Shown: positions 31,540 to 38,093 of the stretch, piece by piece
How the letters are laid out: each line of letters opens with the position of its first letter
How positions within the stretch are numbered: position 1 is the stretch's first letter
Virus record (IMG/VR): IMGVR_UViG_3300023284_000197
Coordinates: 1 to 41,654 of that record
Length of the DNA: 41,654 nucleotides
Direction: 5' to 3' (one strand)
Source of the DNA: a virus
The notes under the pieces: model-generated
Seen by the model: only the letters and a program-made list of their open reading frames with translations
Databases searched by the model: none
Told to the model about the DNA's origin: nothing
Program-made: the position numbers and the translations under genes

Positions 31540-31759
31540 GGTCAGCTCCTTGATATTTATCCAGCATTTCGAGCATTCCGCGCCGGTCGGAATCGGATAG
31601 AAATACGTTTTCAGAAATGGATAATTCGGCGGATCGAGAAGGGGTGTGGCCGCTGTTTAAAAACCGCATAAACAGCATGATTGTCTCTTGGCCAGGCTGG
31701 TCTAAGTCGATGAATTTATTGATTGCTTCTTGAAATTTTGGTGCAGAAAATGCAGACAT
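31526..31759 (-). CDS. Hypothetical protein under C4-like leader control, 77 aa
   Basis: ATG 31759 follows CCGAGGGCACCACC, where GAGGG is the ribosome site. The helical product starts MSAFSAPKFQEAINKFIDLD. No family recognised. The frame continues upstream to 32032, but that DNA is the structured leader, so the long form is rejected. Translation would be blocked when the antisense segments bind, and the downstream replication genes could be affected through polarity. Confidence 0.65.
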   Translation of the reverse strand: MSAFSAPKFQEAINKFIDLDQPGQETIMLFMRFLNSGHTPSRSAELSISENVFLSDSDRRGMLEMLDKYQGADHVKN

Positions 31760-32029
31760 GGTGGTGCCCTCGGATAGATTGAGAGAACTGCCGCCATTAA
31801 TGCTAGTTAAGAGGGTGGCAGATGATACGGGCCTAGCATGACCGCTCCGAGGGGCGGCGCTCAAAAGAGCGCCCATATCATCCGCCATAAACTTCAGACG
31901 TAAAAAAAGACGCTTCTGATGAGCGCCGTTGCGCTCGGAACTTGGGATTTCAACCCTTGGGATGCTAGGCCCTGCGCCAGCTTTTGCCAGCGCACCCGAA
32001 GTATAGGCCGAGGAATTGCAGGGTGTCAA
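31760..32029 (-). ncRNA. C4-like antisense RNA leader, element 1
   Basis: A strong promoter TTGACA (32029-32024), 18 bases, TATACT (32005-32000). The RNA contains a target mimic (CTAGCAT at 31968-31962 and CCGAG at 31938-31934), hairpins GAGCGC/GCGCTC and GGCGCTC/GAGCGCC, then b' CCTCGG and a' ATGCTAGGCCC (31839-31829). These can pair with a CTAGCAT (31806-31800) and b CCGAGGGC (31773-31766), the last containing the ribosome site of ATG 31759. It shares the hairpin block GAGCGCAA-(A/C)-GGCGCTC, then TCAGAAGCG, a T-run and TTTATGG, with element 2. Confidence 0.72.
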
Positions 32030-32031
32030 CA

Positions 32032-32346
32032 TTACTTTGACCCCGGCTTTGGTGGCTTTTTAACGCGGACAGTGCGGCCATACCTGTTGCACTCGTCTTC
32101 ATAGTGAATTGAGCAATTCCAGTCTTTGCAGTCATCGTAGGAACGCTGCACAGGATCAGCAAAGCTCGGTACATCTACGCGTATCTGGCCAAGATGCTGC
32201 ACACCTCCCGCCTCAAATGCGCGCCTGAGCTTTTGGAATATCTCGGGCGCAAAGTCGTCAACACGAAGGTCTGAGAGCTCGCCTTGCTGAAGCTTCGTAA
32301 GCGCTACCGTTAAATCACAAATTGCTTTTAATTCGTCTGCTGTCAT
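32032..32346 (-). CDS. Hypothetical protein, 104 aa
   Basis: The product (MTADELKAICDLTVALTKLQ) is acidic and helical at first and ends in a basic tail with two cysteines (YDDCKDWNC). It starts in an ATGA overlap with the gene before it. ATGACAGCAGAC at its start is shared with two neighbours. Function unknown. Confidence 0.65.
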   Translation of the reverse strand: MTADELKAICDLTVALTKLQQGELSDLRVDDFAPEIFQKLRRAFEAGGVQHLGQIRVDVPSFADPVQRSYDDCKDWNCSIHYEDECNRYGRTVRVKKPPKPGSK

Positions 32347-32630
32347 GAATCTTCACCCTTCCACCAAAAAGGCGGAGTAATTCCATGCTTGTCGCACAGA
32401 TTTAAAATGGCGTCTTTTTCGCTCTTGCCAAATCCCATATCGTCCGGGTTATTCTTGTGCATGTACTCAAAAGCTGATTCAAATTCCATCCAGGCATTCC
32501 AGGGATTGGAATTCTGTGGAATCTCAGACTTGTGGGTGAAGACTTCATGCTCCACCTTCCAATCTGCAAGCGTGGCTTTTTGCTGGCCGATGCCGGGGAT
32601 TTCAATTTGTGGTGGGTTGTCTGCTGTCAT
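32343..32630 (-). CDS. Hypothetical protein, 95 aa
   Basis: ATG 32630 overlaps the upstream stop (ATGA). The product begins MTADNPPQIEIPGIGQQKAT and ends in FGKSEKDAILNLCDKHGITP then PPFWWKG. It is acidic and aromatic-rich, without a recognised family. An earlier start at 32723 would lie inside the next gene and is rejected. Confidence 0.62.
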   Translation of the reverse strand: MTADNPPQIEIPGIGQQKATLADWKVEHEVFTHKSEIPQNSNPWNAWMEFESAFEYMHKNNPDDMGFGKSEKDAILNLCDKHGITPPFWWKGEDS

Positions 32631-32962
32631 GCGGTGATCCTCAATACTGGCTTGCCCATTTTCCTTCGTTGCCGATGCCCCATATTCCACCAAATGCCTT
32701 GCAGTCCATTTTCCTCTTGCCATCTATCCCAATCTGGATGCTTGTCTGCCTTGTAGACGGCCCTTAATATCGAAAATGCGCCATCTTTAATACTGGCCCT
32801 CGGCGAATACAGGCCGCGAGCAATTGCGCGCTGAGCGCAGATAAAAACGATCTCTGGATTCCGTTTTATTTCATGGCGGATCAGTGAGGCATACAGACGG
32901 CGAGCCCTCCTGAGCTTCTTCTGGGATAGATCAAGCTGCTTGCGAGCCTGCGGAATTATCAT
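32627..32962 (-). CDS. Hypothetical basic protein, 111 aa
   Basis: ATG 32962 overlaps the upstream TGA. The product (MIIPQARKQLDLSQKKLRRA) is strongly basic, helical and tryptophan-containing (WDRWQEENGLQGIWWNMG). It may bind nucleic acid, but no named fold is seen. Confidence 0.6.
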   Translation of the reverse strand: MIIPQARKQLDLSQKKLRRARRLYASLIRHEIKRNPEIVFICAQRAIARGLYSPRASIKDGAFSILRAVYKADKHPDWDRWQEENGLQGIWWNMGHRQRRKMGKPVLRITA

Positions 32963-33666
32963 GCGCTCACCGTTTCGCTTTGCTCGATGTACCTGTCGAT
33001 GTTTTCGTGGATTACCTGAAAATTTAAACACCACACCCAGGGGTTTGAGTGCCAGCTTTTGTCCCCATAAGCCGACTCCCATAAATCCATAAATTGCCCC
33101 GTGAGAATGCCGGAAGTGAATTGGTCAGTAATGGGGAAACGCGGCTTAATGCCTTCCGCCCGAATGTCATCTGCTGATATATCCTTAATCCGCTCAACGC
33201 GCACATCGGTGATTTTTAGCGTGAGCCGGGACGCCCATCGGGGCATGTGGATAGATGGGCGAGTTGGTCTTGAGTAGTCCCAGTGTGCTATTACTGGGCC
33301 GCTATATTTACGACGGCTACACACAGAAAGTACGCGCCCTTTATCGGCGCAGTATCGAGATAGCGTCACGCAGTCACTGGTGTCATCGTCAGCCTCCGTG
33401 GTCTCTCTCACCCATATCAGATCGCCTGGCTGGCCGAAGGGGCAGAGGCGCCTAATTCCCCACGAAACAGGGCGCTCTTTGCTTATCCGCTCCCACATTG
33501 CCTTAGTGATTGCCCAAATGTTTACTTCACCACATTTCCCGACTAAATTTTGATTGCTGATCGGGCGGCGCGTTTGAGTTTTGCTACCATCGATCAGCGC
33601 GTTTACCAGATCGGCACTGAATAGCATTGGGGTTGTTTTCATGTGCTTCGCTCTGTCTGCTGTCAT
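32959..33666 (-). CDS. ASCH/PUA-like phage protein
   Basis: The 235-residue protein contains MLFSADLVNALIDGSKTQTRR, the start of a widespread phage family often labelled morphogenetic but structurally close to the ASCH/PUA fold. GDLIWVRET and MPRWASRLTLKITDVRVERI agree with that family. ATG 33666 has AGGA ten bases upstream; ATG 33642 (MKTTPMLFS) is a possible alternative start. Its role is unknown, and RNA or modified-base binding is a guess based on the fold. Confidence 0.78.
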   Translation of the reverse strand: MTADRAKHMKTTPMLFSADLVNALIDGSKTQTRRPISNQNLVGKCGEVNIWAITKAMWERISKERPVSWGIRRLCPFGQPGDLIWVRETTEADDDTSDCVTLSRYCADKGRVLSVCSRRKYSGPVIAHWDYSRPTRPSIHMPRWASRLTLKITDVRVERIKDISADDIRAEGIKPRFPITDQFTSGILTGQFMDLWESAYGDKSWHSNPWVWCLNFQVIHENIDRYIEQSETVSA

Positions 33667-33669
33667 TGG

Positions 33670-34716
33670 TTAAAATCCTGTGCTGTCAACATGGCCCACC
33701 CCTAAGTAGGCTTCGATGAACGCTTGCGCGACTTCTGCATTGATTGCATTGCCATATCCGCGCAGTTTTCCCACGCGGGAGGAAGTGCTTGCAGCCAGCG
33801 GGGATGATTTGGATTCAACTGGCCTCCACTTTCCATCTCTGCAGAGGAGCCAGTCAGCATCTCGCCAGAAGCCGTTAGTCGAACTGGGCCCGCCATTCCG
33901 GCCATGGGCGCTAAATGAATTTGATGGCCGTTTGCCAAAACGTTCAGGGCGTTCTTTGGGTGGTGCTTCAAGTCTTGTACTTGTGGCGTCGGCCATCCCG
34001 CCAATGCCGTCACACCCGGCAGAGCTACCGTTACCTTTCGACCGTCCGGCGTCCTTCCCGTGGCTGTTGTCCCCTCTGGTGGCTTCTGCCCGCCCGTTGC
34101 ATTGCCCACTGTGGGTGTCGGCCAGCCTGCTAGTTTGGCTTGGCCCAGTGGCGTTCCCAGGCCCCTGCGGCTGTTGTCTGGTTGATCGTTGGTGTTGGTG
34201 GTCGGAGTATTCCACCCCTTCAGCGACAAAATAAAGCCGTTGTCGGATATGCGGAGCACCGACGCCCGCAGCGCAGAGATCAATAGCCCCGCAGGCGTAA
34301 TTCGCTGCTTCCATGTCAACCTGAACAGTGTCGAGCCAACCGAGGCCGTCGAGGCTTGCAACCTGTTCGCCAAAGACCACGCCAGGTCTGCACTGCGCAA
34401 TGAGGTGGTAGAAGTCTGGCCAAAGGTGCCGCTCGTCAGCAATCCCCTCTCCTTTGCCTGCGCTGCTGAAAGGCTGGCAAGGGCAAGAGCCTGTCCACAC
34501 CGGCTTGTCGTCGGGCCATCCGGCGTTTCTAAGGGCGTAGCTCCACACTCCAATTCCTGCGAAGAAATGGCATTGTGTGTAAGCGGAAAGTTCATCTGGT
34601 CGAACATCTGAAATGCTCCTCTCGTCTACGTCACCTGGGGCGATATGACCGGCCTTAATCAGTTCTCTGAGCCATTGGGCAGCGAACGGGTCAAACTCGT
34701 TGTAGTACGCTGTCAC
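33670..34716 (-). CDS. C5 cytosine DNA methyltransferase
   Basis: The 348-residue protein shows motif I FAGIG (52-56), motif IV CPCQPFSSAGKG with the catalytic Cys80, motif VI EQV (117-119), motif VIII QRLYFVA (159-165), and motif X RGYGNAI near residue 326. The target recognition region lies between VIII and X. It methylates cytosine at C5 and could protect phage DNA from restriction. GTG 34716 overlaps the upstream stop. Most of the gene is also open in the +1 frame (33702-34607). Confidence 0.9.
   Translation of the reverse strand: MTAYYNEFDPFAAQWLRELIKAGHIAPGDVDERSISDVRPDELSAYTQCHFFAGIGVWSYALRNAGWPDDKPVWTGSCPCQPFSSAGKGEGIADERHLWPDFYHLIAQCRPGVVFGEQVASLDGLGWLDTVQVDMEAANYACGAIDLCAAGVGAPHIRQRLYFVAEGVEYSDHQHQRSTRQQPQGPGNATGPSQTSRLADTHSGQCNGRAEATRGDNSHGKDAGRSKGNGSSAGCDGIGGMADATSTRLEAPPKERPERFGKRPSNSFSAHGRNGGPSSTNGFWRDADWLLCRDGKWRPVESKSSPLAASTSSRVGKLRGYGNAINAEVAQAFIEAYLGVGHVDSTGF
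33702..34607 (-). other. 301-codon overlapping frame inside the methyltransferase gene
   Basis: The +1 frame is open for 301 codons from ATG 34607. It contains repeated GWPTP motifs (GWPTPTVGNATGG; GWPTPQVQD) and ends LTASGEMLTGS ... MESGGQLNPNHPRWLQALPP. These repeats and the ending recall phage proteins I know as a separate family. Here they are simply the shifted reading of the methyltransferase LADT(H) and RGYGNAI motifs. The frame may be a true overprinted gene or a passenger of the conserved nucleotides. Confidence 0.4.
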
Positions 34717-35309
34717 TGCGAACTCACCGCGGTTAATTCCGTACCGCGGTAGCCGCTTTTCTCAATGACCTTTTGTTTCATCGCTAAAATTCTGGATATC
34801 GTCTGGTCGGCGGCGTTGATTAAATCTGGCACATGCTGTAAGTCCTTCTCGTTGATTTGCATGTCGTCTAAAATTCGACCTTGAACCCGCAGAAGCTCAG
34901 AAAATTCCTGCACAATCTCTGCCAAGCTGCAGGCTTTGTTGTCCGACGCCGGCTTGACTGGGATATGACCCAACAGGCGCCCAATCTCCAGCTCGCATTC
35001 GTCGCGGCATTCCTCTAGGGCGTTCTGCCAGGACGGGTACAGTTCCAGGGTCATGCGCACTTCGCCGAGCATCAGGCGCTGAATGGCCTTCTCGTTGCGC
35101 GCTAAAATGGTTTCGATGACGTCGGTGTCGGGAATACTTCGCCAGTCCAAAAACTTCATGCCCCGGCGGTCTTCCGGCACCCGATCCAGATAATCAGAAA
35201 CCACCAATTTCGAGAATTCGCGCAACGATAGAGTGGTTGTAGCCAGCTCCAACTGCGTGTAGTGCATTAAAATCAGTGTTGGGTGTACAAATTGTCTGGA
35301 GTCAGACAT
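34713..35309 (-). CDS. Hypothetical early protein, 198 aa
   Basis: GAGGA nine bases before ATG 35309. The helical, acidic product (MSDSRQFVHPTLILMHYTQL) contains DYLDRVPEDRRGMKFLDWRS and a C-terminal coiled-coil-like region. No HTH or enzyme motif is clear. It is the second gene of the early minus-strand operon, after the Cro-like gene and a structured spacer. Its position resembles that of CII-like or replication-accessory genes. Confidence 0.65.
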   Translation of the reverse strand: MSDSRQFVHPTLILMHYTQLELATTTLSLREFSKLVVSDYLDRVPEDRRGMKFLDWRSIPDTDVIETILARNEKAIQRLMLGEVRMTLELYPSWQNALEECRDECELEIGRLLGHIPVKPASDNKACSLAEIVQEFSELLRVQGRILDDMQINEKDLQHVPDLINAADQTISRILAMKQKVIEKSGYRGTELTAVSSQ

Positions 35310-35363
35310 TAACTATTCCTCAATCGTTTGTTACAGTGCAAAAATGAGACATCTAACGCTTGT

Positions 35364-35576
35364 ACCCGGCACCGGCTATCTCTACACGCCAGGGCCGCAT
35401 TTACCTCTATGGCCCCCGCGTCTAGTGACGGTATGGGGGGTGCCGGTTAGTGCTTTAAATATACAACTGAGGCAATCAGGGCCGGTGTCGTTTACGCTGT
35501 CTGTAGATAACCCGAGGGGGAGAAGGTGATTATCCGCAGACTGCGGCCAGCCGTGGCCTCAGCCGTATATTTAAAG
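35364..35576. repeat. Structured intergenic element with nested inverted repeats
   Basis: Outer arms 35453-35473 and 35556-35576 are inverted copies over 21 bp (19 match), each containing CTTTAAATATAC. Inside, GTCTG/CAGAC and GATAA/TTATC can pair. A second inverted pair, CCGGCACC (35366-35373) and GGTGCCGG (35439-35446), encloses GGGCC/GGCCC. It lies between the Cro-like gene and the 198-residue gene. No convincing coding sequence fits. Confidence 0.7.
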
Positions 35577-35578
35577 GA

Positions 35579-35776
35579 TTAAGCGGGAGATTTTGAGCCC
35601 TCTTTGATTTTGCTAATCGGGATGCCGGTGTCCACATGGATATCAGCGATCAAGTAGAGCGGTACGCCGCGTATGCGCCAGTTATAAACGGCCATAGGCT
35701 GCATGTACTCAAAACGGGCCATGACGCCAGGTACACCGCCATAAGCTTCGATAATCTCGTTAACAATCTCTTCCAT
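35579..35776 (-). CDS. Cro/YdaS-like regulator
   Basis: The 65-residue protein (MEEIVNEIIEAYGGVPGVMA) has a helix-turn-helix with NWRIRGVPLYLIADIHVDTGI, the N-W-x-x-R-G-(V/I)-P ... I-x-x-x-T-G-I pattern of Cro and YdaS-like proteins. It is the first gene of the early minus-strand operon and diverges from the repressor gene, as cro does from cI. It would bind the intergenic operators. Confidence 0.82.
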   Translation of the reverse strand: MEEIVNEIIEAYGGVPGVMARFEYMQPMAVYNWRIRGVPLYLIADIHVDTGIPISKIKEGSKSPA

Positions 35777-35903
35777 TGGGGATCAATTTGTATGGGTTCA
35801 TTACATTAAAACACATTGTTTCAATAAAAGCAACACTATTAGTTTTATGTAACACAAGCCGTTTTATGCCATCATTGTATGAATTTCGTACAGGAAGCGT
35901 TGA
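35777..35903. promoter_or_regulatory. Divergent operator-promoter region
   Basis: This 127-bp A+T-rich spacer lies between the Cro-like and repressor genes. TTACATTAAAAC (around 35803) and its inverted counterpart GTTTTATGTAA (around 35843) differ by one base insertion and look like operator sites. On the minus strand TTGCTT followed after 17 bases by TTTAAT could be the Cro promoter. The repressor promoter is not clear. Confidence 0.6.
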
Positions 35904-36251
35904 GTGATAAAATCGATTGAGAATTATCGCGTTGCCAGATCACTGACAAAGGCCGATATGGCCCGGATTTTTGGCGTACCGTTGCAGAATTACAATAATT
36001 GGGTTTACAGGGGCAGTCTGCCCAAAGAGTACTTCAGAGAAGCTAGGCGGTTAGTCGGTGACGTGGAGATTGAGCGCGAGGCGTCAGAGATCGAGAGCAT
36101 CATACAGGCTCTCCCTCAGTGCCTCGCTGGTAGGGCTCTGGACATTCTGCGGTCGATAGAATCAGCCCGTGAACGCCATTCGGATGACGAGATTTTAGGA
36201 AAATTAGAAATTCTGTCTGCTGTCCTAGAGTTTCAGAAAAGGCCGAACTAA
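35904..36251 (+). CDS. Short CI-like repressor without peptidase domain
   Basis: The 115-residue protein (MIKSIENYRVARSLTKADMA) has an N-terminal helix-turn-helix (LTKADMARIFGVPLQNYNNWVYRGSLP) and a helical C-terminal region with no S24 Ser/Lys catalytic domain. The start is GTG 35904 with AGGA upstream. It is divergent from the Cro-like gene and is the likely lysogeny repressor. Lacking self-cleavage, it would need another inactivation route, such as the KilA-N antirepressor. Confidence 0.72.
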   Translation: MIKSIENYRVARSLTKADMARIFGVPLQNYNNWVYRGSLPKEYFREARRLVGDVEIEREASEIESIIQALPQCLAGRALDILRSIESARERHSDDEILGKLEILSAVLEFQKRPN

Positions 36252-36406
36252 AAGCCATTCCATCGTCGTGAAGACGGCTGAATTCATCAAACAATGCCAG
36301 GAAATCCACAACCCTCCGCCCCCCGAATATACCCTATTCTAATAACTCAGTGAGGCACTTTTTCCGGGGATTGCAAACAAAAAAACCAAAAGTGTGACGC
36401 AGTTCA
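36252..36406. other. Intergenic gap between repressor and moron operon
   Basis: No gene is supported here. A weak hairpin AGTG-AGG-CACT followed by five Ts lies near 36350-36367 and may end the repressor transcript. A C+T-rich tract (36310-36340) shows nothing else. Confidence 0.4.
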
Positions 36407-36562
36407 CTAATTGACTTTCTGATCCGGTTCTTTTTCAGCGGCTGCGCCACGCGCTCTCAGCTGTTCGTCGATCAGCGCGAATTCTTCTTCCAGGGCATCG
36501 TATTCGCGGCGCGCCTCCGGGTCTTGAAGGATGCGCTCTTTAAGTTGCTCTAGTTTGTCCAT
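36407..36562 (-). CDS. Small helical protein resembling a HigA N-terminus, 51 aa
   Basis: The product is MDKLEQLKERILQDPEARRE, then YDALEEEFALIDEQLRAR and an acidic tail. The pattern L-x-x-L-K-x-x-x-L-x-D-P-E-x-R-x-E-Y-D-A-L is the segment preceding the helix-turn-helix in HigA-type (XRE) antitoxins. The helix-turn-helix itself is absent. It follows the lipoprotein gene on the minus strand, inside a plus-strand area. No toxin partner is seen. Confidence 0.55.
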   Translation of the reverse strand: MDKLEQLKERILQDPEARREYDALEEEFALIDEQLRARGAAAEKEPDQKVN

Positions 36563-36564
36563 TA

Positions 36565-36837
36565 TCACTCGCACCTAAACACCAGCTCTACACTGCCGGG
36601 CCTGGCTATGTGCGTGTCAACTACTTTGAGATTGATGGTTTTTACGGACATGCCCTTCTTCGCACAAAATGCGTTGGCCTCCTTGTATATAGCGGCCTTG
36701 GTTCCGTTGGGTGGCCCGATGCCAAGCTGAGCGCTGCGGCTACTAATCATATATGTACCCTCGTCCATCAGAATGACGCCGGTGCTGCTGCATGACGCCA
36801 AAAACAACAACGATAAACCTATAAAAGCTGCTTTCAT
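36565..36837 (-). CDS. Phage-encoded small lipoprotein (possible moron)
   Basis: The 90-residue protein starts MKAAFIGLSLLFLASCSSTG with a signal peptide and a lipobox (FLAS-C), so it would be lipidated at Cys16. The mature part has two more cysteines (FCAKKG; VFRCE). The gene and its small partner oppose the flanking plus-strand operon, which suggests independent expression from the prophage. Surface alteration or superinfection exclusion is possible but unproven. Confidence 0.78.
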   Translation of the reverse strand: MKAAFIGLSLLFLASCSSTGVILMDEGTYMISSRSAQLGIGPPNGTKAAIYKEANAFCAKKGMSVKTINLKVVDTHIARPGSVELVFRCE

Positions 36838-36922
36838 CCTAATTCCATCCCGTCTCTAAAGTACCGCCAGAGTTTAAACCAAAACAGAAGGCGTTAAAAC
36901 GTCTGTTATAAAACGTTCTGTG

Positions 36923-36953
36923 TTGACATAGATACAACCATGTGTTTTACTGT
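36923..36953 (+). promoter_or_regulatory. Candidate plus-strand early promoter
   Basis: TTGACA (36923-36928) is followed after 17 bases by TTTACT or after 19 by TACTGT. Two AAAACGT-(T)-CTGT direct repeats just upstream (about 36897-36921) may bind a regulator. It precedes the plus-strand accessory gene operon. Confidence 0.55.
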
Positions 36954-37014
36954 ACCTCAACCACTCACCGATGCCAAGCCGAGCGAAGCATCAAAAAACG
37001 AATTGGGATTAAAA

Positions 37015-37278
37015 ATGAAACACAACTTCAAAATAGAATTGGGCGCTCCTGCCCGGGACAAGATAACCGGATTTGAGGGAATTGTCGTTAGCCGCACACA
37101 GTGGCTTAACGCATGCAACGTTTACGGAGTGCAGCCCAGCTCACTCAACAAGGACGGGGGCCTGAGGGATAAAGAGCATTTCGATGAGCCTCAACTGGAG
37201 GTCACTGGAACGAGCACGATAAAGCCAAAGCGCGAAACGGGCGGCCCGGCTCATGCGGCCGTACAGGCCAACAGGTAA
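37015..37278 (+). CDS. Conserved phage protein, 87 aa
   Basis: ATG 37015 is preferred because an ATG at 36940 lies in the promoter. The product (MKHNFKIELGAPARDKITGF) matches a small phage family with G-x-x-x-x-D-x-(I/V)-TGF-x-G-I-(V/A) then R-x-(Q/E)-(W/Y)-L-N-x-C-x-x-Y-G-V-Q-P and F-D-E-x-Q-L-E. It probably forms a small beta fold. Function unknown. Confidence 0.75.
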   Translation: MKHNFKIELGAPARDKITGFEGIVVSRTQWLNACNVYGVQPSSLNKDGGLRDKEHFDEPQLEVTGTSTIKPKRETGGPAHAAVQANR

Positions 37279-37361
37279 CTCCCCCTGGTGAGGCTGGCGG
37301 TGTAGCGAATAGCAGCTGCCAGCGGGTTAAACGAAAATCTACTTAAAGCAAGGGTAAAAAA

Positions 37362-37679
37362 ATGAGCCAACCAAACACCATCACAATCGACGACATTTTG
37401 TACGTTCGTCAGGATTCAATAAAGAAATCGGCCCCTGAAATCGGGGACACCAGGATCATCGCTGCAGATAAGGGGTTTGTCTTTGTCGGAAAGTGCGAAG
37501 ACCAAGAAGACGGCACTGTTGTCATTCGTAACGCAAAGAACATTCGACGCTGGGGGACCACAAAAGGGCTCGGCGAACTATCCGGTGGGCCTACATCAAA
37601 AACCCAATTCGATGACTACGGAACTGTTCGCTGCAAGCCCATTATCTCCATTGCGGTAACTGGCGGTTGGGATGATTGA
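37362..37679 (+). CDS. Conserved phage protein, 105 aa
   Basis: The product contains YVRQDSIKK, then GFVFVGKCEDQEDGTVVIRN and IRRWGTTKGLGELSGGPTSK. The G-(W/F)-V-F-V-G ... A-x-x-I-R-x-W-G-T-x-x-G-L-G-E-L pattern is a known small phage family of unknown function. It overlaps the start of the GYG-repeat gene (ATG inside GATGATTGA), so the two are probably translated together. Confidence 0.78.
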   Translation: MSQPNTITIDDILYVRQDSIKKSAPEIGDTRIIAADKGFVFVGKCEDQEDGTVVIRNAKNIRRWGTTKGLGELSGGPTSKTQFDDYGTVRCKPIISIAVTGGWDD

Positions 37680-37875
37680 TTTAGTGGTCGGCTACGGCTA
37701 CGGCTACGGCTACGGCGACGGCTACGGCAACGGCAACGGCTACGGCTACGGCAACGGCTACGGCTACGGCGACGGCTACGGCTACGGCAACGGCTACGGC
37801 AACGGCAACGGCGACGGCGACGGCAACGGCTACGGCTACGGCAACGGCAACGGCGACGGCGACGGCTACGGTTAG
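37672..37875 (+). CDS. Low-complexity (G-Y/N/D)n protein, 67 aa
   Basis: After MIDLVV the product is G followed by thirty X-G dipeptides with X = Tyr (15), Asn (9) or Asp (6). It could form a sticky, tyrosine-glycine-rich disordered peptide. The start is coupled to the preceding gene (overlap of eight bases). Every glycine except the last is GGC and every X is NAC, so the DNA varies only at the first base of X. The function is unknown. The opposite strand is also open but reads only Val-Ala. Confidence 0.6.
   Translation: MIDLVVGYGYGYGYGDGYGNGNGYGYGNGYGYGDGYGYGNGYGNGNGDGDGNGYGYGNGNGDGDGYG
37690..37869 (+). repeat. Thirty GGC-NAC hexamer repeats
   Basis: An array of 30 hexamers GGC-(T/A/G)AC without a single third-base change. 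C is never found at the variable base. Confidence 0.9.
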
Positions 37876-37880
37876 GAGCT

Positions 37881-38066
37881 TATATATGTAGGGGCAGTGG
37901 ATGCGCAGGCTGATGCGACACGACGCGGATAAGTGAAGGTGGAAAGGCGCTAAGCCAGTTGGCCAGGCGGCTAAGTAGCCCACCGGGTCAAATGCTCACC
38001 GTTTACGATTTGTAACCAGCAGACCAATGCCGGAGATCAGCACCGGCCACTGCCCCTTCATATATA
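37881..38066. repeat. Intergenic element bounded by a 20-bp inverted repeat
   Basis: TATATATGTAGGGGCAGTGG (37881-37900) and its inverse at 38047-38066 match at 19 of 20 positions and enclose 146 bp. Inside, GGCTAAGTAGCC forms a small hairpin and no long ORF is found. AGGAG followed after seven bases by ATG-TAG gives a start-stop minigene at the left arm. Confidence 0.75.
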
Positions 38067-38093
38067 GGTTTAAAGAATTAACAGAGGTGTGGA

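Noticed and set aside
31526-32032. 168-residue version of the 77-residue gene
   Set aside because: The added part is the C4-like leader including its -10 box. Similar false extensions are expected for any open C4 leader.
35344-35529. Plus-strand 61-codon ORF in the spacer after the Cro-like gene
   Set aside because: It has no ribosome site, lies across nested inverted repeats and opposes the operon. It is more likely structured RNA or DNA.
37690-37869. Variable region of a diversity-generating retroelement
   Set aside because: No reverse transcriptase or template repeat occurs in the genome, and variation affects one base class only with no template.
37681-37983. Minus-strand ORF of about 100 codons, mostly Val-Ala repeats
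   Set aside because: It is the complement of the GGC-NAC array. The repeat keeps both strands open, there is no ribosome site, and it opposes a coupled plus-strand gene.
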